In this document: piece by piece, positions 1 to 5,336 of the stretch
Numbering within the stretch: position 1 is the stretch's first letter
How the letters are laid out: every line of letters begins with the position of its first letter
Assembly: GCA_009776995.1 (NCBI GenBank)
Contig: WRMR01000280.1
Location: 1 to 6,798 of the forward strand
DNA: 6,798 nucleotides
Direction of reading: 5' to 3'
DNA from: Planctomycetaceae bacterium
Lineage (GTDB): Bacteria; Planctomycetota; Planctomycetia; Pirellulales; Thermoguttaceae
Program-made: the position numbers and the translations under genes
Notes under the pieces: model-generated
What the model saw: only the letters and a program-made list of their open reading frames with translations
Told to the model about the DNA's origin: nothing
The model's database searches: none

Positions 1-170
1 ATCAGTTCCAGAATCCCCTCGCCGATGAGCATGGCACCCTCGGAATCAAGAACCACCTGTTTGCCGTCGAGGTAATACTTTGCCTTTTTTCCGGAAGCAA
101 GAGTAAAATCCCCGAATTGTAACGATTTTTCCCGAATCAGTTCTTTGAGTCGTTCGCGATTATATGTCAT
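1..170 (-). CDS. pyrE: orotate phosphoribosyltransferase, N-terminal part (runs off left edge)
   Basis: PyrE transfers phosphoribose from PRPP to orotate, giving orotidine 5'-phosphate in de novo pyrimidine synthesis in the cytoplasm. Only the first 56 residues are in the window. The frame reads MTYNRERLKELIREKSLQFG and continues through a segment with ASGKKAKYYLDGKQ at about residues 25-38. That segment matches the family's N-terminal 'L.SG..s.YY.D.k.' block, which precedes the Rossmann-like PRTase core. The ATG at 170-168 is preceded by AAAGGGA (177-183) at six bases, a good Shine-Dalgarno. The gene lies 54 bases downstream of the glycosyltransferase stop with no terminator visible between them, so co-transcription is likely. 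The catalytic loop and PRPP-binding motif lie outside the window. The identification rests on the N-terminal motif only. Confidence 0.88.
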   Translation of the reverse strand, partial: MTYNRERLKELIREKSLQFGDFTLASGKKAKYYLDGKQVVLDSEGAMLIGEGILEL

Positions 171-224
171 GATGTATCCCTTTCTGAGTGAAGAGGGCAG
201 AGATTTCACTCAATTGTGGGCCCT

Positions 225-1319
225 TCAGCATTCGACTTCCACACGATGTTCTGGTCTTTGTACTCTGTTCTCTGCTCTTCTCGGTTGCAGGATGTCGTCA
301 CAGGCATTGCACACTTGGATGACGTCATAAGTGTAATTGTCAATACGAATGGGGTCATTTCCCGCATCGACGCCGGAACGGTTTCTTCGTGTTTCGCCCG
401 TTCGTGCCCGGATCATTTGAAAATTACTGCAATAAGGAGTGTCACGACGCGAATAATCGCCGCAAAAAACGGCAATGCACGGGGGCCCGACCGCTGCGGC
501 AATGTGCAGGAAATCGTTGTCGCCTCCGACGTAAATCAATGTCCGCCTTGCCAATGCGGCAAACTGGATCGCCGACAGAACCGGGGCCAACATAACCATT
601 TCGCCCGATTCGGCCACGACTTTTTCCGCAATCCGTCTTTCGCGTTCGCCCTGCCAGGTCACGACTGTCGGCAGATTGAGCGTGTGTCCCAAATGTTCGG
701 CAACCTGAATATAACGGTCGATCTCCCAAAAGGTGGAATTTGATTGTACCCCAATCCCCAACATTGCAAAAGGGGTGATTTCCAAGTCAAGTTCGCGAAC
801 AATCCCGCCGATGCTGCGCGACTCGCCGGGAATTTCCGGCAAAGCGTGATTGATGCTCACCCCCGTCACATTCAGCCTGTCCAACAATTGCCGATGTTGT
901 TCCAGTTGGTACTCCGAGGGTTGTGTGTTTTTCACTTTTCCAAAGAAACCGCCTCGCGTTCCATTGATCGAGACGCGTTTGCGGCACCCGGAAAGTTTCA
1001 GTGCAAGTCCGCTTGTCACATCACCTTGCAAATCAAGGCACAAATCCGGTTCAAACGAGTGCAACCGTTTGCGCAGGGCTTGAATTTCGGCTATCTTCTT
1101 ATACCATCCGGGTTTGGCGAGCATAAGCCAGTCGGCAATATCATAACTGTTCAAAAAATCGATCATCTCCGGCGCGGCAAGCCAGGCGATTTTTGCATGA
1201 GGATGATGAAATCGCAAAATATTGATGATGGGCAACGTGCGTATAACATCACGGATTGTCCCGAACTGGATTAGCAAAATTTTGTGAAACCGGGATGAGT
1301 GTGAAAAGCGTGTAAACAA
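225..1319 (-). CDS. glycosyltransferase family 9 (heptosyltransferase-like)
   Basis: GT9 enzymes (WaaC/WaaF/WaaQ type) transfer heptose or a related sugar from a nucleotide donor to lipopolysaccharide core or another acceptor at the inner face of the cytoplasmic membrane. The 364-residue product has the usual GT9 length. The N-terminal Rossmann start is KILLIQFGTIRDVIRTLP (residues 13-30), with Asp24 at the position of the proposed catalytic Asp (Asp13 of WaaC). The C-terminal nucleotide-binding loop is VGGDNDFLHIAAAVGPP (264-280), keeping Asp267 and His272. Three usual phosphate-contacting positions differ: the Lys of the 'K.WP' motif is Thr196, and the 'D-T/S-G' loop reads Asp-Asn-Asp. An Arg replaces the Gly usually found before the catalytic Asp. 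The tail after residue 346 is unusually charged. The start is TTG at 1319, with AGGAG six bases upstream; an ATG at 1324-1322 is out of frame. The donor and acceptor cannot be named, and loss of activity is possible. Confidence 0.85.
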   Translation of the reverse strand: MFTRFSHSSRFHKILLIQFGTIRDVIRTLPIINILRFHHPHAKIAWLAAPEMIDFLNSYDIADWLMLAKPGWYKKIAEIQALRKRLHSFEPDLCLDLQGDVTSGLALKLSGCRKRVSINGTRGGFFGKVKNTQPSEYQLEQHRQLLDRLNVTGVSINHALPEIPGESRSIGGIVRELDLEITPFAMLGIGVQSNSTFWEIDRYIQVAEHLGHTLNLPTVVTWQGERERRIAEKVVAESGEMVMLAPVLSAIQFAALARRTLIYVGGDNDFLHIAAAVGPPCIAVFCGDYSRRDTPYCSNFQMIRARTGETRRNRSGVDAGNDPIRIDNYTYDVIQVCNACDDILQPRRAENRVQRPEHRVEVEC

Positions 1320-1324
1320 TGCAT

Positions 1325-1648
1325 ACTCCTTTACTAAACGATAACCGTTACTGACTCAACAAAAGTCTCATAGCGTTCTGTCGCTGAAATACCGCTCATT
1401 GGTATAAAACGCAACTTCATAATATCAAATGTAAAGAGTTATGCAAAATCTGTAAAGGGATTTTTCTTTTTTCATGTTTTTCCGCCATGAGGTAACGGGT
1501 CACGGCCGTTCTTTTTCACTGCGAATCTTTTTATTTCCCGCAGAGGACGCAGGAGTTATAAAAAGAATTCTTTGCGATCTCGGATACCATTTACAAAAAT
1601 GAGGTTTGGCGGGGTACTTGCCTTACTCAAACGGCCCCCCGCCGTGGT
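1325..1648. other. intergenic region between DAHP synthase and GT9 gene, no clear gene
   Basis: This 324-base stretch separates two minus-strand genes. Near the DAHP synthase stop, GGCGGGG (1608-1614) and CCCCGCC (1637-1643) can pair, and ACGGC/GCCGT lies just beside them. The run of T follows only after about 12 bases on the minus strand, so this is at best an atypical terminator. Upstream of GT9 a weak promoter can be proposed on the minus strand (TTGATA, 16 bases, TATACC, within about 1399-1427). A short frame of 28 codons (1334-1420, minus, starting MKLRFIPMSG) ends just before the GT9 ribosome binding site. It has no clear ribosome binding site of its own and I do not call it a gene. Nothing else is recognised. 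Confidence 0.4.
1326..1332 (-). promoter_or_regulatory. ribosome binding site deciding a TTG start
   Basis: On the minus strand AAAGGAG is followed by six bases and then TTG (1319-1317), which opens the GT9 frame. The nearby ATG (1324-1322) is only one base from the AGGAG core. It is in another frame and reaches a stop after 17 codons, so TTG is the start used. Confidence 0.7.
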
Positions 1649-2710
1649 TTATTCCGTCATCACCTCCATTTGTTGCCGGACGGACTCTTCGTGGATTTCC
1701 AGCAGGATTTCACGGACGAATTGCGAGTTGAGTGCTTTGGTGCAACCGAGCCGGATACGTTCTTCGACGATTTCGTTGTAGCGGGTACTCTGGAGCACGG
1801 GCATATTGTGTTCTTTCTTGTACGTTCCGATTTCGCAGGAGATTCGCATCCGCTCGGCCAGCAGGTCGAGCAGTTGTTCGTCGAGGTGGTCGATCCGGTT
1901 GCGGAGCGACGAAAGCTTTTCGCCCGGCCGGTTTTCATCGCGAACGATCAGCGATTTCAACAGCTTTTCGAGTTCGTCCGGCGTCATTTGCTGTTTCGCG
2001 TCGCTCATGGCGGATGAGGGATCATGATGCGTTTCGATCATCAGACCGTCGAAATTGAGGTCCATCGCCTGTTGCGAAAGCAGGGGGACAAATTCGCGCT
2101 TGCCGCTGATGTGACTTGGGTCGCAGAAGACCGGCAGATTCGGGATTTCATAACGCAGTTCGATTGGCAAGTGCCAGAGCGGTTCGTTGCGAAAAACCTT
2201 TTTTTCGTGCGAACTGAACCCGCGATGAATGGCCCCGATGCGTCGAAGTCCGGCGCGATGAAAGCGCTCAATGGCACCAACCCAAAGATCCAATTCCGGG
2301 TTGACCGGGTTTTTGATCAACACGGGAACGTTGATGCCGCGTAGTGCGCCGGCGATTTCCTGCACTGCAAACGGATTGACCGTCGTGCGGGCACCGATCC
2401 AGAGCATATCCACCCCCGCCGCCAGTGCCACGCCGACCTGGTCCCGACTGGCGACTTCGGTTGTGATGTACATGCCGGTTTCCGCTTTGACCCGCTTCAG
2501 CCACGGCAGACCGGCCAGTCCGACACCCTCGAAACTGCCGGGTTTGGTGCGGGGTTTCCAAATGCCGGCGCGGAAAATTTTGATGCCCTGGGCTGCAAGA
2601 CCGCGTGCCGTTTGCATGACTTGCTCTTCCGACTCCGCACTGCAAGGGCCGGCGATCATGATGGGGCGTTTCGGATCGACGCCGGGAAGGGTAATGGGTT
2701 CGAGATCCAT
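1649..2710 (-). CDS. aroF: bifunctional DAHP synthase (type I-beta) / chorismate mutase (AroQ type)
   Basis: The enzyme condenses phosphoenolpyruvate and erythrose 4-phosphate to DAHP, the first step of the shikimate pathway. Its C-terminal domain converts chorismate to prephenate, committing carbon to Phe and Tyr. Residues 1-250 are a TIM-barrel of the KDO8PS-like DAHP synthase group: GPCS with metal-ligand Cys23, WKPRT at 51-55, LIKNP with Lys133, IHRGF with Arg163, DPSH with His200, and ETHHD with Glu226. Residues 262-350 are an AroQ-fold chorismate mutase. Alignment by eye with the E. coli domain keeps Arg270, Arg287, Lys298, Arg310 and Gln347, while the Asp48 and Glu52 positions are Gln307 and Tyr311. 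The 353-residue length fits known DAHPS-CM fusions. The start is ATG 2710 with AGGAG six bases upstream; a TTG at 2764 in the same frame lies inside the terminator region and is rejected. The gene sits behind an aromatic-rich leader peptide and tandem terminators, pointing to attenuation by Phe/Tyr supply. Confidence 0.95.
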   Translation of the reverse strand: MDLEPITLPGVDPKRPIMIAGPCSAESEEQVMQTARGLAAQGIKIFRAGIWKPRTKPGSFEGVGLAGLPWLKRVKAETGMYITTEVASRDQVGVALAAGVDMLWIGARTTVNPFAVQEIAGALRGINVPVLIKNPVNPELDLWVGAIERFHRAGLRRIGAIHRGFSSHEKKVFRNEPLWHLPIELRYEIPNLPVFCDPSHISGKREFVPLLSQQAMDLNFDGLMIETHHDPSSAMSDAKQQMTPDELEKLLKSLIVRDENRPGEKLSSLRNRIDHLDEQLLDLLAERMRISCEIGTYKKEHNMPVLQSTRYNEIVEERIRLGCTKALNSQFVREILLEIHEESVRQQMEVMTE

Positions 2711-2716
2711 GGTTGA

Positions 2717-2721
2717 CTCCT
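2717..2721 (-). promoter_or_regulatory. ribosome binding site of the DAHP synthase gene
   Basis: AGGAG on the minus strand stands six bases before the ATG at 2710-2708. It sets the start at MDLEP rather than at the in-frame TTG 54 bases upstream, which has no ribosome binding site and abuts a terminator T-run. Confidence 0.8.
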
Positions 2722-2765
2722 GTGACTGATTGACCTTATGATTGGGGTGATTTTCGAATTTCAAT

Positions 2766-2793
2766 AAAAAAGCCGTCCTTGCGGGCGGCTTTT
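2766..2793 (-). terminator. second intrinsic terminator of the aroF leader (regions 5:6)
   Basis: In minus-strand RNA, GCCGCCC (2789-2783) pairs with GGACGGC (2778-2772) around a GCAA tetraloop of the GNRA type (2782-2779), with one G-U pair. Four flanking A-U pairs extend the stem, and six U follow (2771-2766). This is a textbook intrinsic terminator only 55 bases before the DAHP synthase ATG. Because it lies between the promoter and the gene, it must be conditional if that promoter drives the gene. Its 5' arm AAAAGCCGC (2793-2785) is a perfect complement to GCGGCUUUU (2824-2816) in the 3' arm of the first terminator. Confidence 0.8.
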
Positions 2794-2813
2794 CGGTTTT
2801 TGGTTACTCAAAC

Positions 2814-2848
2814 AAAAAAGCCGCGAGTTTTGTAACGCTCGCAGCTTT
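2814..2848 (-). terminator. first intrinsic terminator of the aroF leader (regions 3:4)
   Basis: In minus-strand RNA, AAAGCUGCGAG (2848-2838) pairs with CUCGCGGCUUU (2827-2817) across a ten-base loop, an 11-pair stem with one G-U. It is followed by a U-run (2819-2814, then G, then UUU). It lies 30 bases after the leader-peptide stop codon, the expected position for the terminator of a ribosome-controlled attenuator. Its 5' arm overlaps the segment that can pair with region 2. Confidence 0.85.
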
Positions 2849-2903
2849 CTGATGATTTGATTGATTATGTTTTCAGCATCAACATAGCTTCACCGGAGCG
2901 TTA
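2833..2903 (-). promoter_or_regulatory. candidate antiterminator (regions 2:3) of the aroF attenuator
   Basis: UAACGCUC (2903-2896), just downstream of the aromatic codons and still inside the leader frame, is a perfect complement to GAGCGUUA (2840-2833) at the end of the 5' arm and in the loop of the first terminator. With one bulged base the helix continues over CGGU (2895-2892) against GCUG (2845-2842), with two Watson-Crick and two G-U pairs. Region 3 would then be unable to form the first terminator. The enclosed segment contains the leader-peptide stop codon. The pairing was found by eye and not folded. Confidence 0.65.
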
Positions 2904-2965
2904 TTGGTATAAAACCAATAAAACCGATAATAGCTATAATAAAAGTTGTTGCTGTTCAAAGTCAT
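2879..2965 (-). CDS. aromatic-rich leader peptide of the aroF attenuator
   Basis: A 28-codon frame starts at ATG 2965 and ends at TGA 2879. Residues 8-19 read FYYSYYRFYWFY, which is six Tyr, three Phe and one Trp among twelve residues. The peptide then ends with TNNAPVKLC. It lies between a strong promoter and a terminator, upstream of the gene for DAHP synthase-chorismate mutase. This is the hallmark of leader peptides whose translation senses charged tRNA, as in enteric pheA and trp leaders. A ribosome stalled on Tyr or Phe codons would cover the region 1 arm (2921-2914). The start is uncertain: no good Shine-Dalgarno is seen before the ATG, and an in-frame GTG at 2983 would add KFFPS and two more Phe. 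The peptide itself is probably not functional; its translation is. Confidence 0.85.
   Translation of the reverse strand: MTLNSNNFYYSYYRFYWFYTNNAPVKLC
2901..2921 (-). promoter_or_regulatory. 1:2 hairpin within the leader-peptide aromatic codons
   Basis: In minus-strand RNA, UUAUUGGU (2921-2914) pairs perfectly with ACCAAUAA (2908-2901) around a five-base loop. The 5' arm covers the last base of codon 15 and codons 16-18 (Phe-Tyr-Trp-Phe). The 3' arm overlaps the first bases of the antiterminator segment, so this hairpin and the 2:3 pairing exclude each other. It would correspond to the 1:2 pause or protector hairpin of classical attenuators. Confidence 0.65.
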
Positions 2966-3068
2966 AGATGGGAAAAATTTCACTCGAAAAACTGTTTCAA
3001 TTGAATATCGTCAAAAATGCGACGACTTTTCAAGTATAAAAAACACCTTTTGCAAAACTATTTTGTTA

Positions 3069-3097
3069 ATTTTATTCCCCGTTTTGGAAGTTGTCAA
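3069..3097 (-). promoter_or_regulatory. sigma70-type promoter for the aroF leader transcript
   Basis: On the minus strand the -35 box is a perfect TTGACA (3097-3092). A 17-base spacer and TAAAAT (3074-3069) follow, one mismatch from the -10 consensus. The start of transcription would be near A3062, about 97 bases before the leader-peptide ATG and about 350 bases before the DAHP synthase ATG. No other gene lies between, so this promoter serves the attenuator and aroF. If the first terminator acts, the product is an RNA of about 250 bases. Confidence 0.75.
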
Positions 3098-3195
3098 GAG
3101 TGTTTGGGCTTATGCCGGAAAATTTTTGCAAGATTGTCCCCGATCAACCCCTGACTCAGACTATTCGTTTTCAACGCTTTGCCGACAATCATCTT

Positions 3196-3891
3196 TCATG
3201 ACTTCAAAAGATAGTACAAAACCACGCCGAGAATCAAAACAGTGAATATGATAGCAGTCATCATTAACACGGAAGTCCTTTGCGTATCTGTGCCTGTGTC
3301 CAAACGCCAGTCGTCAATGTGGTTTTTTGTTGAATTTTGTGTATTTTTCGATTTTTTTAACTGAGATTTCTGAAAAATTTGTACGATTTCCGGGAAAACC
3401 AACCCCGCTTCGAGCCAGTCCTGCCAGCCTTCCCGCCAGACGAGCATCGTTGGACTAATGCGGCGTTCCCTGACCCAACTTTGGATGATCGGCAGTGTGG
3501 CGGGTCCAAACCGTTGGCCGTCCGGAAGTTGCACATACCAGACGACATCCGGGTTGTCAAAAGCCGAGGCCAGTACCGACGCTGCCACCGTGGAATCCGT
3601 CGTAAATTGTGCTGATGTCTGCCCGGTGTAGGGGGGCGTGTTGCCGAAATGGTCGTAAGAAGCGATTTCCGCTGTTTGGTCGTCCGCGAACACGTCAAAA
3701 TCGTTCGGATTGCCGCCAGCCCCTGCCGCCAGCTTGTCCTGTTGCTCCCGTTCCTCACGCGAACTGGGCCGCGTACTCTTTTGCGGAATCAGCAGTTTGA
3801 CCTGGCAATGCGGACAGATACCCCGCTTGCCCGCCAATTTTTCCTTGACGTTCAGCTTGTGACCGTTCGGACAGTAAAAACGTATTCCCAT
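3196..3891 (-). CDS. zinc-ribbon / GYF_2-domain protein with C-terminal membrane anchor
   Basis: The function is unknown. The 231-residue protein starts MGIRFYCPNGHKLNVKEKL, a small zinc ribbon with Cys7, His11, Cys26 and Cys29 as probable ligands. A polar linker with acidic and Gln/Thr-rich stretches follows (about 35-115). Residues 118-170 form a GYF_2-like domain (WYVQLPDGQRFGP at the start, then RISPTMLVWREGWQDW), a fold that usually binds proline-rich peptides. A second polar linker leads to one hydrophobic segment (about 207-229) with only a Lys-Ser after it, so the protein is probably tail-anchored with its domains in the cytoplasm. The ATG at 3891 is preferred because the conserved N-terminus begins there; a TTG four codons upstream is possible. 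No strong Shine-Dalgarno precedes either. It is divergent from the phosphofructokinase gene. Confidence 0.8.
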   Translation of the reverse strand: MGIRFYCPNGHKLNVKEKLAGKRGICPHCQVKLLIPQKSTRPSSREEREQQDKLAAGAGGNPNDFDVFADDQTAEIASYDHFGNTPPYTGQTSAQFTTDSTVAASVLASAFDNPDVVWYVQLPDGQRFGPATLPIIQSWVRERRISPTMLVWREGWQDWLEAGLVFPEIVQIFQKSQLKKSKNTQNSTKNHIDDWRLDTGTDTQRTSVLMMTAIIFTVLILGVVLYYLLKS

Positions 3892-3933
3892 GATGACTTG
3901 CAAATCGAACGACGTTTTGGTAATATGAATAAG

Positions 3934-3982
3934 AGTGGTCAGTAGTTAGTGGTCAGTGACCAGTCACTGCTTACTGACCACT
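3934..3982. repeat. large inverted repeat with AGTGGTCAGT units between divergent genes
   Basis: AGTGGTCAGTA (3934-3944) is a perfect inverted match to TACTGACCACT (3972-3982). Between them a second AGTGGTCAGT (3948-3957) and the palindrome GGTCAGTGACC (3951-3961) are followed by a partial inverted copy (ACCAGTCACT, 3959-3968). The 10-base unit thus occurs twice direct and once inverted, plus one degenerate copy. The block lies about 40 bases upstream of the GYF_2 protein start and 28 bases upstream of the phosphofructokinase start. It could be an operator shared by divergent promoters, or a small REP-like repeat. It is not followed by T-runs typical of a terminator. Confidence 0.75.
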
Positions 3983-4010
3983 GCCAACTTTTTATATTAT
4001 CGAACAAAGC

Positions 4011-5297
4011 ATGAGCAAAGTCAAGAATCTTGTCGTGGCCCAGAGTGGCGGGCCGACCTGCGTGATCAACAGTTCGCTCCGGGGCGTGATTGAAGCGTCG
4101 CGGGAATTTGAGAACATCGGCACGGTCTATGGTGCCGTACATGGTATCGAAGGCGTACTGAAAGAAGAGTTGATCGACCTTTCGGCACAAAGTGAAGAGG
4201 AAGTCGCTCTGCTTCGATACACGCCGGTGGCCGGGTCCATCGGGACGTGTCGCTACAAACTCAGGGAAAAGCAGGTTGAGGATTTTGAACGGGTGATCGA
4301 AGTGTTCAAAGCCCACAACGTCGGGTATTTCCTGTACAACGGCGGTAATGACTCGATGGACACGGCCAACAAAATCGCACAACTGGCCCAACAACGCGGC
4401 TTGGATCTGATTGGCGTCGGCGTACCCAAGACGATTGACAACGATGTGGGCGACGCCGCGTTTCAGTTGATCGACCATACGCCCGGTTATGGTTCGGCGG
4501 CCAAGTATTGGATGCACACGGTGCAGTACGCCAACGAGGAGAACAAAGGCTCCTGTCCCGCCGACCCGGTGCTCGTCATGCAGGCGATGGGCCGCAAGAT
4601 CGGGTACATCCCCGCCGCGGCAAGGCTGGCCGATCCCAAACGGCAGATGCCGCTCCAGATTTATCTGGCTGAAAGTCCCTGTTCGCTGGAGCAGTTGACC
4701 GACAACGTCAATGCTTCGCTCAAGCAGAACGGCCGCTGTGTTGTCGTGATCAGCGAAGGTTTCAACATCGGCAGTCTCGGCGAGGTCAAGGATTCGTTCG
4801 GTCACACGAGTTTCAGTTCGAGCCAAATCACCGTTGCCCAGGCGGTGGTCAATCATCTGAACAAGGTCGGCATTGCCGCGAAAGGTGCCGCACGGTGCAA
4901 CGTTGCCGGAACGGATCAGCGGCACTCAATGGCTTACGCCTCGATTGTCGATCTTGACGAAGCGTATCGTGTCGGCCAAAAGGCGGTCGAACTCGCCGCG
5001 ACGGAACAAGGCGGTTTCATGTCAACGATTCTGCGCGAACCGGGTATGATTTACAATGTGCGTTACGACCGCGTTCCGCTGCCGGACGTGGCGAACAGCG
5101 AACGGACGTTCCCGACGGATTGGATTGCGTCGAACGGCTATGACGTGACGGACGATTTCGTGAAATACGCGATGCCGCTGGTCGGCGAAGAGATGCTGAC
5201 GTTACCGATGACCGGCGGCCGCCAGCGCATGACGCAATTTGCTCCGATCTTTGCGGAAAAGAAACTCCCGGCTTATGTTCCGCAAGCGGACAGATAA
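4011..5297 (+). CDS. pfp: PPi-type 6-phosphofructokinase
   Basis: The enzyme phosphorylates fructose 6-phosphate to fructose 1,6-bisphosphate in glycolysis. The sequence points to pyrophosphate as donor, which makes the step reversible. The 428-residue product has the family glycine-rich start (AQSGGPTCVIN, 10-20), the donor loop YNGGNDS (109-115), and the catalytic PKTIDND motif (139-145, Asp143 as base). It also has the substrate motif MGRKIGYIPAAA (193-204). Lys after Pro in PKTIDND, and Asp in place of the second Gly of the ATP-type GGDGS, are the recognised marks of PPi-dependent enzymes. The metal-binding Asp of the usual GGDDS is Asn here (GGNDS), a variant worth testing. ATG 4011 is the first start compatible with the conserved N-terminus; upstream is AT-rich with no clear Shine-Dalgarno. 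A long antisense frame on the other strand is a shadow. Confidence 0.93.
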   Translation: MSKVKNLVVAQSGGPTCVINSSLRGVIEASREFENIGTVYGAVHGIEGVLKEELIDLSAQSEEEVALLRYTPVAGSIGTCRYKLREKQVEDFERVIEVFKAHNVGYFLYNGGNDSMDTANKIAQLAQQRGLDLIGVGVPKTIDNDVGDAAFQLIDHTPGYGSAAKYWMHTVQYANEENKGSCPADPVLVMQAMGRKIGYIPAAARLADPKRQMPLQIYLAESPCSLEQLTDNVNASLKQNGRCVVVISEGFNIGSLGEVKDSFGHTSFSSSQITVAQAVVNHLNKVGIAAKGAARCNVAGTDQRHSMAYASIVDLDEAYRVGQKAVELAATEQGGFMSTILREPGMIYNVRYDRVPLPDVANSERTFPTDWIASNGYDVTDDFVKYAMPLVGEEMLTLPMTGGRQRMTQFAPIFAEKKLPAYVPQADR

Positions 5298-5336
5298 CGG
5301 CAGGGCAGTCACGGCGTAGTATTGAGAACAATCTTT

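Noticed and set aside
2864..2887. Mini-frame MLMLKT at the end of the aroF leader peptide
   Set aside because: It has only six codons and no aromatic residues, and it overlaps the stop of the much better supported aromatic leader frame.
1398..2915. The 13-base string ATTGGTATAAAAC occurs both before GT9 (1398-1410) and in the aroF leader (2903-2915)
   Set aside because: One 13-base match somewhere in a 6.8 kb window is about what chance gives when both strands are considered. In the leader it is explained by the hairpin and the codons.
2979..3034. Possible upstream mini-frame beginning with TTG (MKSRRIFDDIQ) whose stop overlaps the GTG at 2983
   Set aside because: The start is TTG with a distant and weak ribosome binding site. 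The overlap may be chance; kept only as a possible coupling element for the leader.
2946..3245. 99-codon open frame on the plus strand
   Set aside because: It covers the aroF promoter and the leader peptide from the opposite strand and enters the end of the GYF_2 gene. The product has no recognisable domain and there is no ribosome binding site.
3939..4925. 328-codon open frame on the minus strand
   Set aside because: It is the antisense shadow of the phosphofructokinase gene, whose plus-strand product shows all family motifs; the antisense product shows none.
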